Shown: positions 21,961 through 30,384 of the stretch, piece by piece
Position numbering within the stretch: the first letter of the stretch is position 1
Layout: the number at the start of each line of letters is the position of its first letter
Origin: Sporosarcina sp. P13
GTDB taxonomy: Bacteria; Bacillota; Bacilli; Bacillales_A; Planococcaceae
Length of the DNA stretch: 51,022 nt
Assembly (NCBI RefSeq): GCF_002743055.1
Contig: NZ_PDYM01000021.1
Span: 1-51,022 of the forward strand
Direction of reading: 5' to 3'
Translations under genes and position numbers: made by a program
Notes under the pieces: generated by a model
The model's database searches: none
Told to the model about the DNA's origin: nothing
The model's input: the letters and a program-made list of their open reading frames with translations, nothing else

Positions 21961-24900
21961 TTGGGAGTAATAGAACAATTATTTTTAGAAGAAAAAGAGA
22001 TTCAAGGTCTACTTAAGGACTTGGAGGCTGGACAGGATCAACAATTAATAACAGGTCTATCTGGTGGTTCTAAGGCCATCTTCTTTAAGGTAATCCAACA
22101 ATCGTTGACACGCCCAGTGTTGATAGTCTCGCCGAATATGTTGCAAGCACAGCGTACGTATGAAGATTTGATCAAGCAAGTTGGCGATGATCATGTACAT
22201 TTATACAATGCGGAAGAATTGGTGGCAGCCGACTTTTCATTTGCAAGTTATGAACTGCGCGCTGGGCGAATTGAAACGTTGGATCATATGGCACGAACGG
22301 GTAGTGGCATTTATATTACGCCAGTTGCGGGGCTTAGAAAGCTCCTGCCTTCAAAAGAACGTTGGCTTACTCATTACGTCAAAGCAGAAACGGATGAAGA
22401 AATTGATATAGGAATGTGGCTTGTGAAACTTGTTTCCATGGGCTATATACGAAAAAACCTGGTAAGTGCACCGGGTGAATTTGCGTTGCGTGGCGGCATA
22501 CTAGATATTTATCCGCTAACTATGCAAGAACCTGTTCGTATCGAATTATTTGACACGACGATCGATTCCATCCGAACATTTTCTGCTGAAGACCAGCGTT
22601 CTACAGGGAAACTAGAGTCAATTATGTTATTACCTGCTACAGAATTTATTTGGACACCAGATGAACTGTTACAAGTTTCTCGCGCTGTGGAACAAGCGCT
22701 TGGCGATAGTTTGACGAAGATTAAAAGTGAAGAGTTACAGCAACGATTATTGATGACAGTGATGCAAGACATTGGCTTGATGCAATCGGGTATTGTGCCA
22801 GATACGATGAATCAATACGCTTCATTCTCTTCACAAGCTAATGCTACGCTAACAGATTATTTCCCGGTGAATGGAATTGTCGTATTTGATGAACTCGGAC
22901 GCGTACAGGAGTCCGTGGCGACATTAGAAGCGGAGGAACAGGAATTTCATCTAGCTATGCTAGAGGATGGTAAAATGTTGCATGATACAAGGTTAGCTTG
23001 GAAGTATCACGAGGCGCTGAGTAGAATTCATCAGCAACGTTTATACTTGTCGTTATTTACGCGTGCGGTACCTGGGTTCACTATTAAAAAGTCTATTGCA
23101 ATTTCTTCTAAGCCGATGCAACAGTTCCACGGTCAGATGCCTTTATTAAAAAGCGAAATAGAACGTTGGCTACAGGGGAATTATAATGTCTTCATGCTAG
23201 CGGCATCTGCAGAACGTATGGCTGCTATCCAAGGTGTTTTACAGGAGTATGATATAGAAGCAGTAGTGAATGGTAAACCGAGTAGAGAAGGTATTCTGTC
23301 GATCATAGAAGGGGACTTGTCTGCCGGCTTCGAATTACCGTTTCAGAAATTAGCAGTTCTTACGGATGCTGAAATGTTCACAGGTAAGCCAAAGCGTAAA
23401 GCCCGTCCGCAGAAATTAACAAATGCAGAACGAATTAAAAGCTATTCAGAAATTCAAATTGGCGATTATATTGTTCATGTCCACCACGGAATCGGTCGAT
23501 ATTACGGTGTAGTGACGTTAGAAGTGGGCGGTATCCAAAAAGACTACTTGGATATTCGTTATCGTGGCGATGATAAATTATTCGTACAAGCCGATCAAAT
23601 TGACTTAATCCAAAAGTATGTGGCTTCAGGAGAAAAAGAACCAAAGTTACACAAGCTAGGTGGTACAGAGTGGACCAAGACGAAACGTAAAGTAACGGCT
23701 GCCATTCAAGATATTGCGGATGATTTGATCAAGTTATATGCTAAGCGAGAAGCAGAAAAAGGATTTGCCTTCAGTGAAGACGATGATTTACAGCGTTCAT
23801 TTGAAAATGCATTTCCTTATGAAGAAACTACAGACCAATTACAGTCGATTGATGAGATAAAAAAAGATATGGAAAAAGAGCGGCCGATGGATCGTTTGTT
23901 ATGTGGAGATGTAGGTTACGGAAAAACAGAAGTAGCGATTCGTGCAGCATTCAAGGCAGTAACAAATGGCAAACAAGTAGCATTTTTAGTGCCAACAACG
24001 ATTCTTGCACAACAGCATTATGAAACGATGAAAGAACGTTTTGCTGATTATCCAGTAACGGTCTCCTTACTCAATCGTTTCCGGACGAAGAAGGAACTAG
24101 ATGAGACGATTAAAGGACTTAAAGCTGGTACGATTGATGTCGTCGTCGGTACTCATCGCCTACTTTCGAAAGATGTCGTCTATCAAGACTTAGGATTGCT
24201 AGTAGTTGACGAAGAGCAACGTTTTGGTGTGACACACAAGGAAAAACTGAAACAACTAAAAACGAATGTAGATGTACTGACATTGACGGCTACACCTATC
24301 CCACGTACATTGCATATGTCGATGGTTGGTGTTCGTGATCTTTCTGTTATCGAAACACCTCCAGCAAATCGCTTTCCAGTCCAAACGTATGTCATGGAAC
24401 ATAATGGAGGATTAGTGCGTGAGGCGATTGAGCGAGAGATGGGGCGCGGAGGTCAAGTGTTTTACTTGTATAACCGTGTAGATGATATGGATCGTAAAGT
24501 AGAGGAAATCCGAGAACTTGTACCAGAAGCACGCATCGCGTCTGCACATGGTCGAATGGGTGAAGCAGCACTTGAAGCGGTCATCATGAGTTTCCTCGAA
24601 GGCGAATATGATGTACTCGTTACGACAACAATCATTGAGACAGGTATCGATATTCCGAATGTTAATACATTGATCGTGCATGACGCAGATCGCATGGGTC
24701 TATCACAGCTTTACCAATTACGTGGAAGAGTAGGGCGTTCGAATCGTGTAGCATATAGCTATATGCTGTATCAGCGTGATAAAGTGCTGACTGAAGTCGC
24801 AGAAAACCGTTTACAAGCAATCAAGGAGTTTACTGAACTTGGATCCGGCTTTAAAATTGCTATGCGAGATCTCTCTATTCGTGGAGCAGGGAATCTACTT

Positions 24901-25488
24901 GGATCTCAGCAACATGGATTTATTGATTCTGTCGGATTCGACTTGTATTCACAGTTACTACAAGAAGCAATTGAAGAGCGTCAGACAGGTGTCACTAAAG
25001 AAGACAAGGTGGATGTTGAAATCTCTTTACCGATTAATGCGTATTTACCTGAAACGTACATTCAAGATGGCTACCAAAAGATTCAGATGTACAAGCGTGT
25101 AAAAGCAATTACGAGTGATGACGATTATTCGGAGCTAGTCGATGAAATGATTGACCGTTTCGGTGATATGCCGTTTGAAGCTGATTTATTACTACGAGTA
25201 GGACGTATGAAAGCTTGGGGACGTAGAGCGGGTGTCGAATCAATTAAGAAAGTTCAAGACATCGTTGAAATTCATTTATCGGAAGAAGGTACATCGCGAG
25301 CAGATGGTGCAAAATTGATGGAACACTCCTTGAAGTTTGGTCATGCGGTTGGACTAACGCTTGAAAATGGTCGAATCATCGTGACAGTAAATGAAAAGAA
25401 GTCCAATAAATTTACTGAGTTTGATATGGTTGAAGAAATGATCCATTCAATGCAAGAAACTACAAAAGAAGTACGGCCTACCGTGTAA
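21961..25488 (+). CDS. mfd: Transcription-repair coupling factor Mfd
   Basis: 1175 residues, the full family length. The N-terminal UvrB-like region is followed by the RNA-polymerase-interaction domain (about 490-565, with YIVHVHHGIGRY). The RecG-like translocase has Walker A GDVGYGKTEVAIRAAF, the DEEQ box VVDEEQRFGV and LTATPIPRTLHMS, then QLRGRVGRS, and a C-terminal autoinhibitory domain. It removes stalled polymerase from DNA lesions and recruits UvrA. The TTG start has GAGAGGGTT upstream. Confidence 0.97.
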   Translation: MGVIEQLFLEEKEIQGLLKDLEAGQDQQLITGLSGGSKAIFFKVIQQSLTRPVLIVSPNMLQAQRTYEDLIKQVGDDHVHLYNAEELVAADFSFASYELRAGRIETLDHMARTGSGIYITPVAGLRKLLPSKERWLTHYVKAETDEEIDIGMWLVKLVSMGYIRKNLVSAPGEFALRGGILDIYPLTMQEPVRIELFDTTIDSIRTFSAEDQRSTGKLESIMLLPATEFIWTPDELLQVSRAVEQALGDSLTKIKSEELQQRLLMTVMQDIGLMQSGIVPDTMNQYASFSSQANATLTDYFPVNGIVVFDELGRVQESVATLEAEEQEFHLAMLEDGKMLHDTRLAWKYHEALSRIHQQRLYLSLFTRAVPGFTIKKSIAISSKPMQQFHGQMPLLKSEIERWLQGNYNVFMLAASAERMAAIQGVLQEYDIEAVVNGKPSREGILSIIEGDLSAGFELPFQKLAVLTDAEMFTGKPKRKARPQKLTNAERIKSYSEIQIGDYIVHVHHGIGRYYGVVTLEVGGIQKDYLDIRYRGDDKLFVQADQIDLIQKYVASGEKEPKLHKLGGTEWTKTKRKVTAAIQDIADDLIKLYAKREAEKGFAFSEDDDLQRSFENAFPYEETTDQLQSIDEIKKDMEKERPMDRLLCGDVGYGKTEVAIRAAFKAVTNGKQVAFLVPTTILAQQHYETMKERFADYPVTVSLLNRFRTKKELDETIKGLKAGTIDVVVGTHRLLSKDVVYQDLGLLVVDEEQRFGVTHKEKLKQLKTNVDVLTLTATPIPRTLHMSMVGVRDLSVIETPPANRFPVQTYVMEHNGGLVREAIEREMGRGGQVFYLYNRVDDMDRKVEEIRELVPEARIASAHGRMGEAALEAVIMSFLEGEYDVLVTTTIIETGIDIPNVNTLIVHDADRMGLSQLYQLRGRVGRSNRVAYSYMLYQRDKVLTEVAENRLQAIKEFTELGSGFKIAMRDLSIRGAGNLLGSQQHGFIDSVGFDLYSQLLQEAIEERQTGVTKEDKVDVEISLPINAYLPETYIQDGYQKIQMYKRVKAITSDDDYSELVDEMIDRFGDMPFEADLLLRVGRMKAWGRRAGVESIKKVQDIVEIHLSEEGTSRADGAKLMEHSLKFGHAVGLTLENGRIIVTVNEKKSNKFTEFDMVEEMIHSMQETTKEVRPTV

Positions 25489-25498
25489 CACCTTGATT

Positions 25499-25528
25499 GC
25501 ATAAAATGACCAAATATGATGCATACTA
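25499..25528 (+). promoter_or_regulatory. Sigma-G promoter of spoVT
   Basis: GCATA (25499-25503), exactly 18 bases, CATACTA (25522-25528). This fits the sigma-G consensus GYATR-N18-CATNHTA at every defined position. It lies about 45 bases before the ATG. spoVT is sigma-G dependent in B. subtilis. Confidence 0.85.
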
Positions 25529-25571
25529 CTTTCAGAAATACATTTCATTTCGAGAAAGTGAGGCATTATAC

Positions 25572-26108
25572 ATGAAGGCAACGGGTATTGTTCGCAGAAT
25601 TGATGATTTAGGTAGAGTAGTCATTCCAAAAGAAATTAGGAGGACTCTTCGTATTCGTGAAGGAGACCCTTTAGAGATATTCACTGATCGAGAAGGGGAA
25701 GTCATTTTAAAAAAATATTCACCTATATCAGAGCTTGGTGAATTTGCGGTGGAATATGCAGAATCACTTTATGAAACACTTGGCACGCCGGCTCTGATTA
25801 GTGATCGTGATGAAATGCTTGCAGTGGCAGGTTTATCTAAAAAGGATTATATGAACCGTCAGCTCTCACCAGGATGTGAAGAACTACTAAGCGGTAGAAC
25901 GGTTGTCGTAGAAAAGCTTGAGAAGTCCGTAGAGTGGGTACCGGGACAGGTAGAGCAAGTTAAATCCTATTGTATTGCACCAATTATTACAAACGGCGAT
26001 GCGATTGGAGCGGTTTATATATTATCGAAAGTTCATTTTGTTGGTGATGTTGAGCAAAAGGCCGCAGAAACCGCCGCCGTCTTCTTAGCTAAACAAATGG
26101 AGAGTTAA
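25572..26108 (+). CDS. spoVT: Stage V sporulation protein T, transcription regulator
   Basis: 178 residues from the ATG at 25572, identical in length to B. subtilis SpoVT; the frame runs upstream to 25497 but that part covers the promoter. The N-terminal AbrB-type swapped hairpin (MKATGIVRRIDDLGRVV then IPKEIRRTLRI) is followed by a GAF-like C-terminal domain from about residue 55. It tunes sigma-G genes in the forespore. Its DNA-binding domain resembles AbrB at 7389. Confidence 0.97.
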   Translation: MKATGIVRRIDDLGRVVIPKEIRRTLRIREGDPLEIFTDREGEVILKKYSPISELGEFAVEYAESLYETLGTPALISDRDEMLAVAGLSKKDYMNRQLSPGCEELLSGRTVVVEKLEKSVEWVPGQVEQVKSYCIAPIITNGDAIGAVYILSKVHFVGDVEQKAAETAAVFLAKQMES

Positions 26109-26140
26109 GTTCTTTTACGGCATGCATAAAGTTTCTAATA

Positions 26141-26176
26141 AAACCTGCAGCGGAAAATAATGGCTGTAGGTTTTCT
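26141..26176 (+). terminator. Terminator after spoVT
   Basis: Stem AAACCTGCAGC with GCTGTAGGTTT (one mismatch), then a broken T-tract. Confidence 0.72.
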
Positions 26177-26313
26177 CTGTTTATGCAGTGTTTTTTTACA
26201 AATGATGGATGTAATTATGTTTGAAAGTAATGGAGATACCCAGAATTAGGTTAGAAAAAAACAAGTATTTAAAAAAATTTTTGACCATATGGAGTAAAAA
26301 GGTCACTAATTTT

Positions 26314-26476
26314 CCACTATTTACATAGTGGTGAAATAATTCACACACTACTTATGTTAGAAATTTCACAAGCGAAAATCCTTTAGTGAAGGCTTTCACA
26401 TAGGATTCATGTGAAGAAATTCACAAGCGTGAAATTAAAAGTGAAGGATTTCACATACTACTAAATTCAGCAAAAG
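26314..26476. repeat. Tandem ~55-bp repeat with GTGAA-N4-TTCAC dyads upstream of the malic enzyme
   Basis: Three repeat units begin at 26331, 26386 and 26441, spaced exactly 55 bases; the third is incomplete. Perfect dyads GTGAA-N4-TTCAC lie at 26331-26344, 26386-26399, 26411-26424 and 26441-26454, with a degenerate one centred near 26362. The centres alternate 25 and 30 bases apart. The third site is a full TGTGA-N6-TCACA, the Crp/Fnr-family pattern. A separate palindrome, CCACTAT-N4-ATAGTGG, abuts the first unit (26314-26331). The regulator is not identified. Confidence 0.85.
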
Positions 26477-26530
26477 TCAAAACTTTTTTTAAAAGATTTT
26501 AATTGACTAGAAAACCCTTGACAAAGGTGT

Positions 26531-26544
26531 TGTAAACGCTTTCC
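26531..26544. promoter_or_regulatory. Catabolite-responsive element (cre) candidate
   Basis: TGTAAACGCTTTCC matches the CcpA cre pattern TGWAANCGNTNWCA except at the last base. It is centred about 78 bases upstream of the predicted transcription start, so activation is as possible as repression. Confidence 0.6.
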
Positions 26545-26579
26545 TTTTTTAAATTTTTAGAGTTGAGAGAATATTACCC

Positions 26580-26609
26580 TTGTATTTGCTTTACGTTTGC
26601 GCTTATAAT
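26580..26609 (+). promoter_or_regulatory. Promoter of the malic enzyme gene
   Basis: TTGTAT (26580-26585), 18 bases, consensus TATAAT (26604-26609). The start is predicted near 26616, a 47-base leader before the ATG. A separate TTGACA at 26518 has no -10 partner. Confidence 0.65.
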
Positions 26610-26662
26610 CATCACCAACACGAACTACCAACAAACGAACAGGACAGGGAGAGAGATAAATT

Positions 26663-27865
26663 ATGAACAGACAATATAAATCTTCTTTACACATGCATCA
26701 AATACACAATGGGAAAATGGAAACTATTTCAAAAGTGCCTTTAGAAAATAAAGAGGATTTAAGTTTGGCTTATTCTCCAGGAGTAGCTGAACCTTGTGTA
26801 GAAATTGCTCGCGACTCGTCTCTTGCATATGAGTATACAATTAAAGGGAACCTGGTGGCAGTTGTAACGGATGGAACGGCTGTACTTGGTCTTGGGGATA
26901 TAGGTCCTGAGGCAGCATTGCCAGTAATGGAAGGTAAAGCCTTATTGCTGAAACAGTTCGCAGGAATTGATTCATTCCCAATTTGTTTAGACACGAAAGA
27001 TACAGATGAAATTGTTAAAATTGTCAAAGCCATCAGCCCAACATTTGGTGCGATTAACTTAGAAGATATCTCTGCTCCTCGTTGTTTTGAAATTGAACAA
27101 CGTTTACGTGAAGAATGTAATATTCCAATTTTCCACGACGATCAACACGGTACAGCAATCGTCGTAGGCGCTGGATTGATCAATGCATTGAAATTGGTAG
27201 GCAAAGAGCGAAATGAAGTGAAGATTGTATTGAACGGTGCTGGTGCAGCAGGTGTAGCCATTACAAAACTTTTGTTGAACCTAGGCTTCGAGAACGTAAT
27301 TATGTGTGATTCAAAAGGAATTATCTTTGAAGGCCGCGATTACTCGATGAACGGTGTGAAGCACGAGATGTCACGCATCACGAATCGCGAAAAGATTGAA
27401 GGCTCATTGGCAGACGCTATGAAGGGCGCTGATGTATTTGTCGGTGTATCCGTAGCGAACTTATTGACGAAAGAATTGATTGCATCTATGAATGAAGATC
27501 CGATTGTCTTCGGATTAGCAAACCCATTACCTGAGTTAAAGCCTGAATTGGCAGAAGAATACGGAGTACGTATCATTGCGACAGGACGTTCTGATTATCC
27601 TAACCAAGTCAATAACGTCTTAGCATTCCCAGGTATTTTCCGTGGTGCGCTTGACGTTAGAGCTTCGGAGATCAACGAAGAGATGAAGCTTGCAGCGACG
27701 TATGCAATTGCTGGATTGATCAAGGAAGAAGATTTGTCCGATGATTACATCATTCCAGATCCTTTCGACGACCGCGTATCTTCCGTCGTAGCACAGGCTG
27801 TAGCTCAGGCAGCAATACGCACTGGCGTTTCAGTTTCTAAAGAATTGATCTTACCTGGCAGATAA
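26663..27865 (+). CDS. NAD(P)-dependent malic enzyme
   Basis: 400 residues, the short malic enzyme class (like B. subtilis YtsJ, about 410). It decarboxylates malate to pyruvate with NAD(P) reduction. YSPGVAEPC carries the catalytic Tyr. Also visible are TIKGNLVAVVTDGTAVLGLG, the metal-binding FHDDQHGTA, and the Rossmann loop LNGAGAAGVA. Cofactor choice cannot be read with certainty. GGGAGAGAG precedes the ATG. The gene stands alone between spoVT and a YtaF-like gene, with a control region of more than 400 bases and its own terminator; no malic enzyme lies here in B. subtilis. Confidence 0.94.
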   Translation: MNRQYKSSLHMHQIHNGKMETISKVPLENKEDLSLAYSPGVAEPCVEIARDSSLAYEYTIKGNLVAVVTDGTAVLGLGDIGPEAALPVMEGKALLLKQFAGIDSFPICLDTKDTDEIVKIVKAISPTFGAINLEDISAPRCFEIEQRLREECNIPIFHDDQHGTAIVVGAGLINALKLVGKERNEVKIVLNGAGAAGVAITKLLLNLGFENVIMCDSKGIIFEGRDYSMNGVKHEMSRITNREKIEGSLADAMKGADVFVGVSVANLLTKELIASMNEDPIVFGLANPLPELKPELAEEYGVRIIATGRSDYPNQVNNVLAFPGIFRGALDVRASEINEEMKLAATYAIAGLIKEEDLSDDYIIPDPFDDRVSSVVAQAVAQAAIRTGVSVSKELILPGR

Positions 27866-27880
27866 TATCCATTTACATGA

Positions 27881-27915
27881 ACCAGCTCCCTGAGAATCAG
27901 GGGGCTGGTTTTTTA
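27881..27915 (+). terminator. Terminator after the malic enzyme
   Basis: Stem ACCAGCTCCCTGA with TCAGGGGGCTGGT, 3-base loop, then six T residues. Confidence 0.92.
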
Positions 27916-28107
27916 TGTGGAAAACATTAGTGGACGAAAAGGTACCGTTTCGCTGCTAAGTACGTGTGCCTTTAACGCTGCGCTTTCTAGCACATCTTTG
28001 ATTTAAATCTCGGATCATTCACTAAGTATCCACTTTGACTACTTGCTCCAATCGACTTTATTTTGTCATGCTCTACTCTAGTGCGCACACACGCGAGCTT
28101 CTTTGTG
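27916..28107. other. Intergenic region before the YtaF-like gene
   Basis: No convincing coding sequence. It holds a family A repeat copy (27956) and, just before it at 27945-27956, ACCGTTTCGCTGC, which is the inverted form of the end of the element near 32303. The remaining bases show no recognised signal. Confidence 0.5.
27956..27995. repeat. Dispersed intergenic repeat, family A copy 2
   Basis: CTAAGTACGTGTGC and TAACGCTGCGCTTTCT align with 17549-17590 in the same orientation. The two copies are 10 kb apart, each just after a terminator in an intergenic region. Confidence 0.6.
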
Positions 28108-28136
28108 AACGTATAGTAGGAGTAAAACTATACGTT
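28108..28136 (+). promoter_or_regulatory. Perfect hairpin in the leader of the YtaF-like gene
   Basis: AACGTATAGT (28108-28117) pairs perfectly with ACTATACGTT (28127-28136) around a 9-base loop. It ends at the ribosome site GGGGGGAG. It may be an operator or an RNA hairpin affecting translation; it has no T-tail, so it is not a terminator. Confidence 0.5.
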
Positions 28137-28148
28137 GGGGGGAGCAAA

Positions 28149-28742
28149 ATGACTTGGCTACTTGTTTTGGGCTTTGCGATATCATCTAGTATTGATAACT
28201 TTGGGGTCGGGCTTTCGTATGGAGTGCAAAGAGTGCGAATTCCTGCTATTTCAAATCTACTGATCGCCGTGATTTGTTTTGTCTTTAGTGTAGTCGGAAT
28301 CGTTTCAGGAGTATGGCTAGCGGAATTACTACCAGGGAACATGCCTAATATCGTAGCGTTTACTGTGTTAAGTATTATCGGTATACGAATTATGTTCATT
28401 GCTTTGCGGCAACAATATAAAAAACATTCAAGCGTATTGGGTGAGCCCGAAAAAATGGATTTCGATGGATCTTCGCATATTAGTATTGGAGAAGCGTTAT
28501 TGTTAGGTGTTGCCTTGTCAGCGAATGCTTTGACTAATGGGGTCGGTGCAGGGTTACTTGAGCTATCAGCAATTGCAATTGCCTTTTCGGCAGCAGTCGG
28601 TAGTTATTTGATGCTGTGGTTAGGTGTCGGATTAGGGACTAGATTGGCGAACCTTTATATAGGCAAGATGACTGTGGGACAGTTTGGGACGTTTATGAGT
28701 GGTGCAATAATTTTATTAATCGCAGTGACGCGTCTATTCTAG
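28149..28742 (+). CDS. ytaF: Sporulation membrane protein YtaF-like (MntP/YtaF family)
   Basis: 197 residues from the ATG at 28149, which follows GGGGGGAG; upstream codons to 28035 lie over a hairpin and are not conserved. Six hydrophobic segments are arranged as two repeats, each with a related motif: SSSIDNFGVGLSYG near residue 13 and LSANALTNGVGAG near residue 125. This is the MntP-type fold (DUF204). Proteins named YtaF are linked to sporulation; related MntP exports manganese. Which ion, if any, is moved cannot be told. In B. subtilis the gene is elsewhere. Confidence 0.78.
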   Translation: MTWLLVLGFAISSSIDNFGVGLSYGVQRVRIPAISNLLIAVICFVFSVVGIVSGVWLAELLPGNMPNIVAFTVLSIIGIRIMFIALRQQYKKHSSVLGEPEKMDFDGSSHISIGEALLLGVALSANALTNGVGAGLLELSAIAIAFSAAVGSYLMLWLGVGLGTRLANLYIGKMTVGQFGTFMSGAIILLIAVTRLF

Positions 28743-28787
28743 TAAATGGTATACTAGAAGCCATCATGTTATGAAAGAGGCGCATAT

Positions 28788-30380
28788 ATGGCGTTGACTA
28801 AGTGGAATATGAAGTCGTTTATGAAAGGTGCATCGATTTTAACGGTTGCGGCTATTATTGTCAAAATCTTGAGTGCTGTGTATCGTGTACCATTTCAAAA
28901 TTTGGTAGGAGACAAAGGCTTTTATATATATCAGCAAGTGTATCCGTTTGTTGGAATATTTATCGTTTGGACATCAGCGGGGGGAGCGGTAGCGGTTTCT
29001 AAGCTGCTGGCAGAAAGTAGGGGTGCCGGAGAGTCGCGAGGGATTCTACGCGTATCACTCGCTTATCTCCTCGTGTTATCCATAGGGATCTTTTTGTTGC
29101 TAAGGGCGGGATCCACATTCTTTGCTAGTGCAATGGGAGATGGTGAGCTGGCACCTGTTTTACATAAAGGATCTTATATTGTTTTAATCTTGCCGTTTCT
29201 TGCTGTGCTAAAAGGTGTCTTCCAGTCAGAAGGACAAATGGTTCCTGTTGCAATTTCCAATGTGTTGGAACAATTATTTCGAGTAATTGTCGTGTTGGCG
29301 GGTACGTGGTTCGCCATAAAGGCTGGAACTTCTTTATATAAAATAGGAGAGATTACGATGTGGGCCGCTGTAGTAGGGGGAGCGGTCGGTGTGATGATTC
29401 TAACGTGGTTCTTTTTACAACGCGAACGAGTTGCCAGTGCGAATGTGCAAACGTGGAAAGTAGTCAAGGATTTGACGAAAATTAGCATAAGCGTCAGTGC
29501 GAGTTCATTAATTTTATTGGTCTTTCAATTAGTCGATTCATTTACGATTTACAATGCATTGATACAATCGGGAATCGCCAGTGAGCAAGCCATGGAAATG
29601 AAAGGCGTCTATGACAGAGGGCAACCGTTAGCGCAAATGGGTATTCTGCTAGCATCTACATTAGCGTTAGCACTCGTCCCTTTAATTGCGCATCACGCAA
29701 CTAAACAAGACGGCAAAGGTGCGCTACCGTTTATTAGCTTAACTTTCCGGACATCTATTTTATTTGGCTGGGCGGCAACGGTTGGTTTAATTCTCGTCTT
29801 ACCTTTCGTCAATGAAATGCTATTTGAAACACGGACAGGCACTGTTGCACTTATTATTTATTCTATCCAAATATTTTGGTTGTCCATTATTTTGCCATTG
29901 ACGGCTATTCTTCAAGGAAGCAATAAAGTAAGAGGTCCGCTACTTCTTATGATAATTGGTGTGATTATCAAATTAATGATGACCCCAAACCTTGTTAAGC
30001 AGTATGGAATTGAAGGTGCGGCCGCGGCAAGTGCTTTTGCATTTGCGGTCGTCGCAGTATTATTGATGTTGTACTTTAAACGTTTCTGGCAAACACCACT
30101 TGCAACCAGTCGTTTTTATAAAGTGCTGGTGGTTGCAGCAGTTGCTATGGTTACTGTGCTCATACCGTGGACGCTATTCGCTGACTCTTATCTTTTTGAT
30201 AACTTCCCTTCGCGCTTAGGTGCTACAGTGACAGCGATGACGGCAGTAGGAATTGGGGCAATCATATTTCTGTTCGTCGTCTTGAAATCACGTATAATGA
30301 AGGAACGAGAATGGTACTTACTGCCGTTCGGAAAGCGTTTGGCAACCGTTCAACTATGGCTAACTAAAAATAGAAGGTGA
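28788..30380 (+). CDS. yabM: Polysaccharide/lipid flippase family protein (YabM, SpoVB/MVF-like)
   Basis: A 530-residue integral membrane protein with about 14 hydrophobic segments. The N-terminal FMKGASILTVAAIIVKILSA and YRVPFQNLVGDKGFYIYQQVYP are typical of the SpoVB/YabM/MurJ-type exporters. It likely moves a lipid-linked glycan across the membrane; no substrate is proven for YabM. GAAAGAGGCG precedes the ATG, and an extended -10 (TGGTATACT, about 28747) may start transcription. mazG follows after 4 bases. Confidence 0.9.
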   Translation: MALTKWNMKSFMKGASILTVAAIIVKILSAVYRVPFQNLVGDKGFYIYQQVYPFVGIFIVWTSAGGAVAVSKLLAESRGAGESRGILRVSLAYLLVLSIGIFLLLRAGSTFFASAMGDGELAPVLHKGSYIVLILPFLAVLKGVFQSEGQMVPVAISNVLEQLFRVIVVLAGTWFAIKAGTSLYKIGEITMWAAVVGGAVGVMILTWFFLQRERVASANVQTWKVVKDLTKISISVSASSLILLVFQLVDSFTIYNALIQSGIASEQAMEMKGVYDRGQPLAQMGILLASTLALALVPLIAHHATKQDGKGALPFISLTFRTSILFGWAATVGLILVLPFVNEMLFETRTGTVALIIYSIQIFWLSIILPLTAILQGSNKVRGPLLLMIIGVIIKLMMTPNLVKQYGIEGAAAASAFAFAVVAVLLMLYFKRFWQTPLATSRFYKVLVVAAVAMVTVLIPWTLFADSYLFDNFPSRLGATVTAMTAVGIGAIIFLFVVLKSRIMKEREWYLLPFGKRLATVQLWLTKNRR

Positions 30381-30384
30381 CTAT

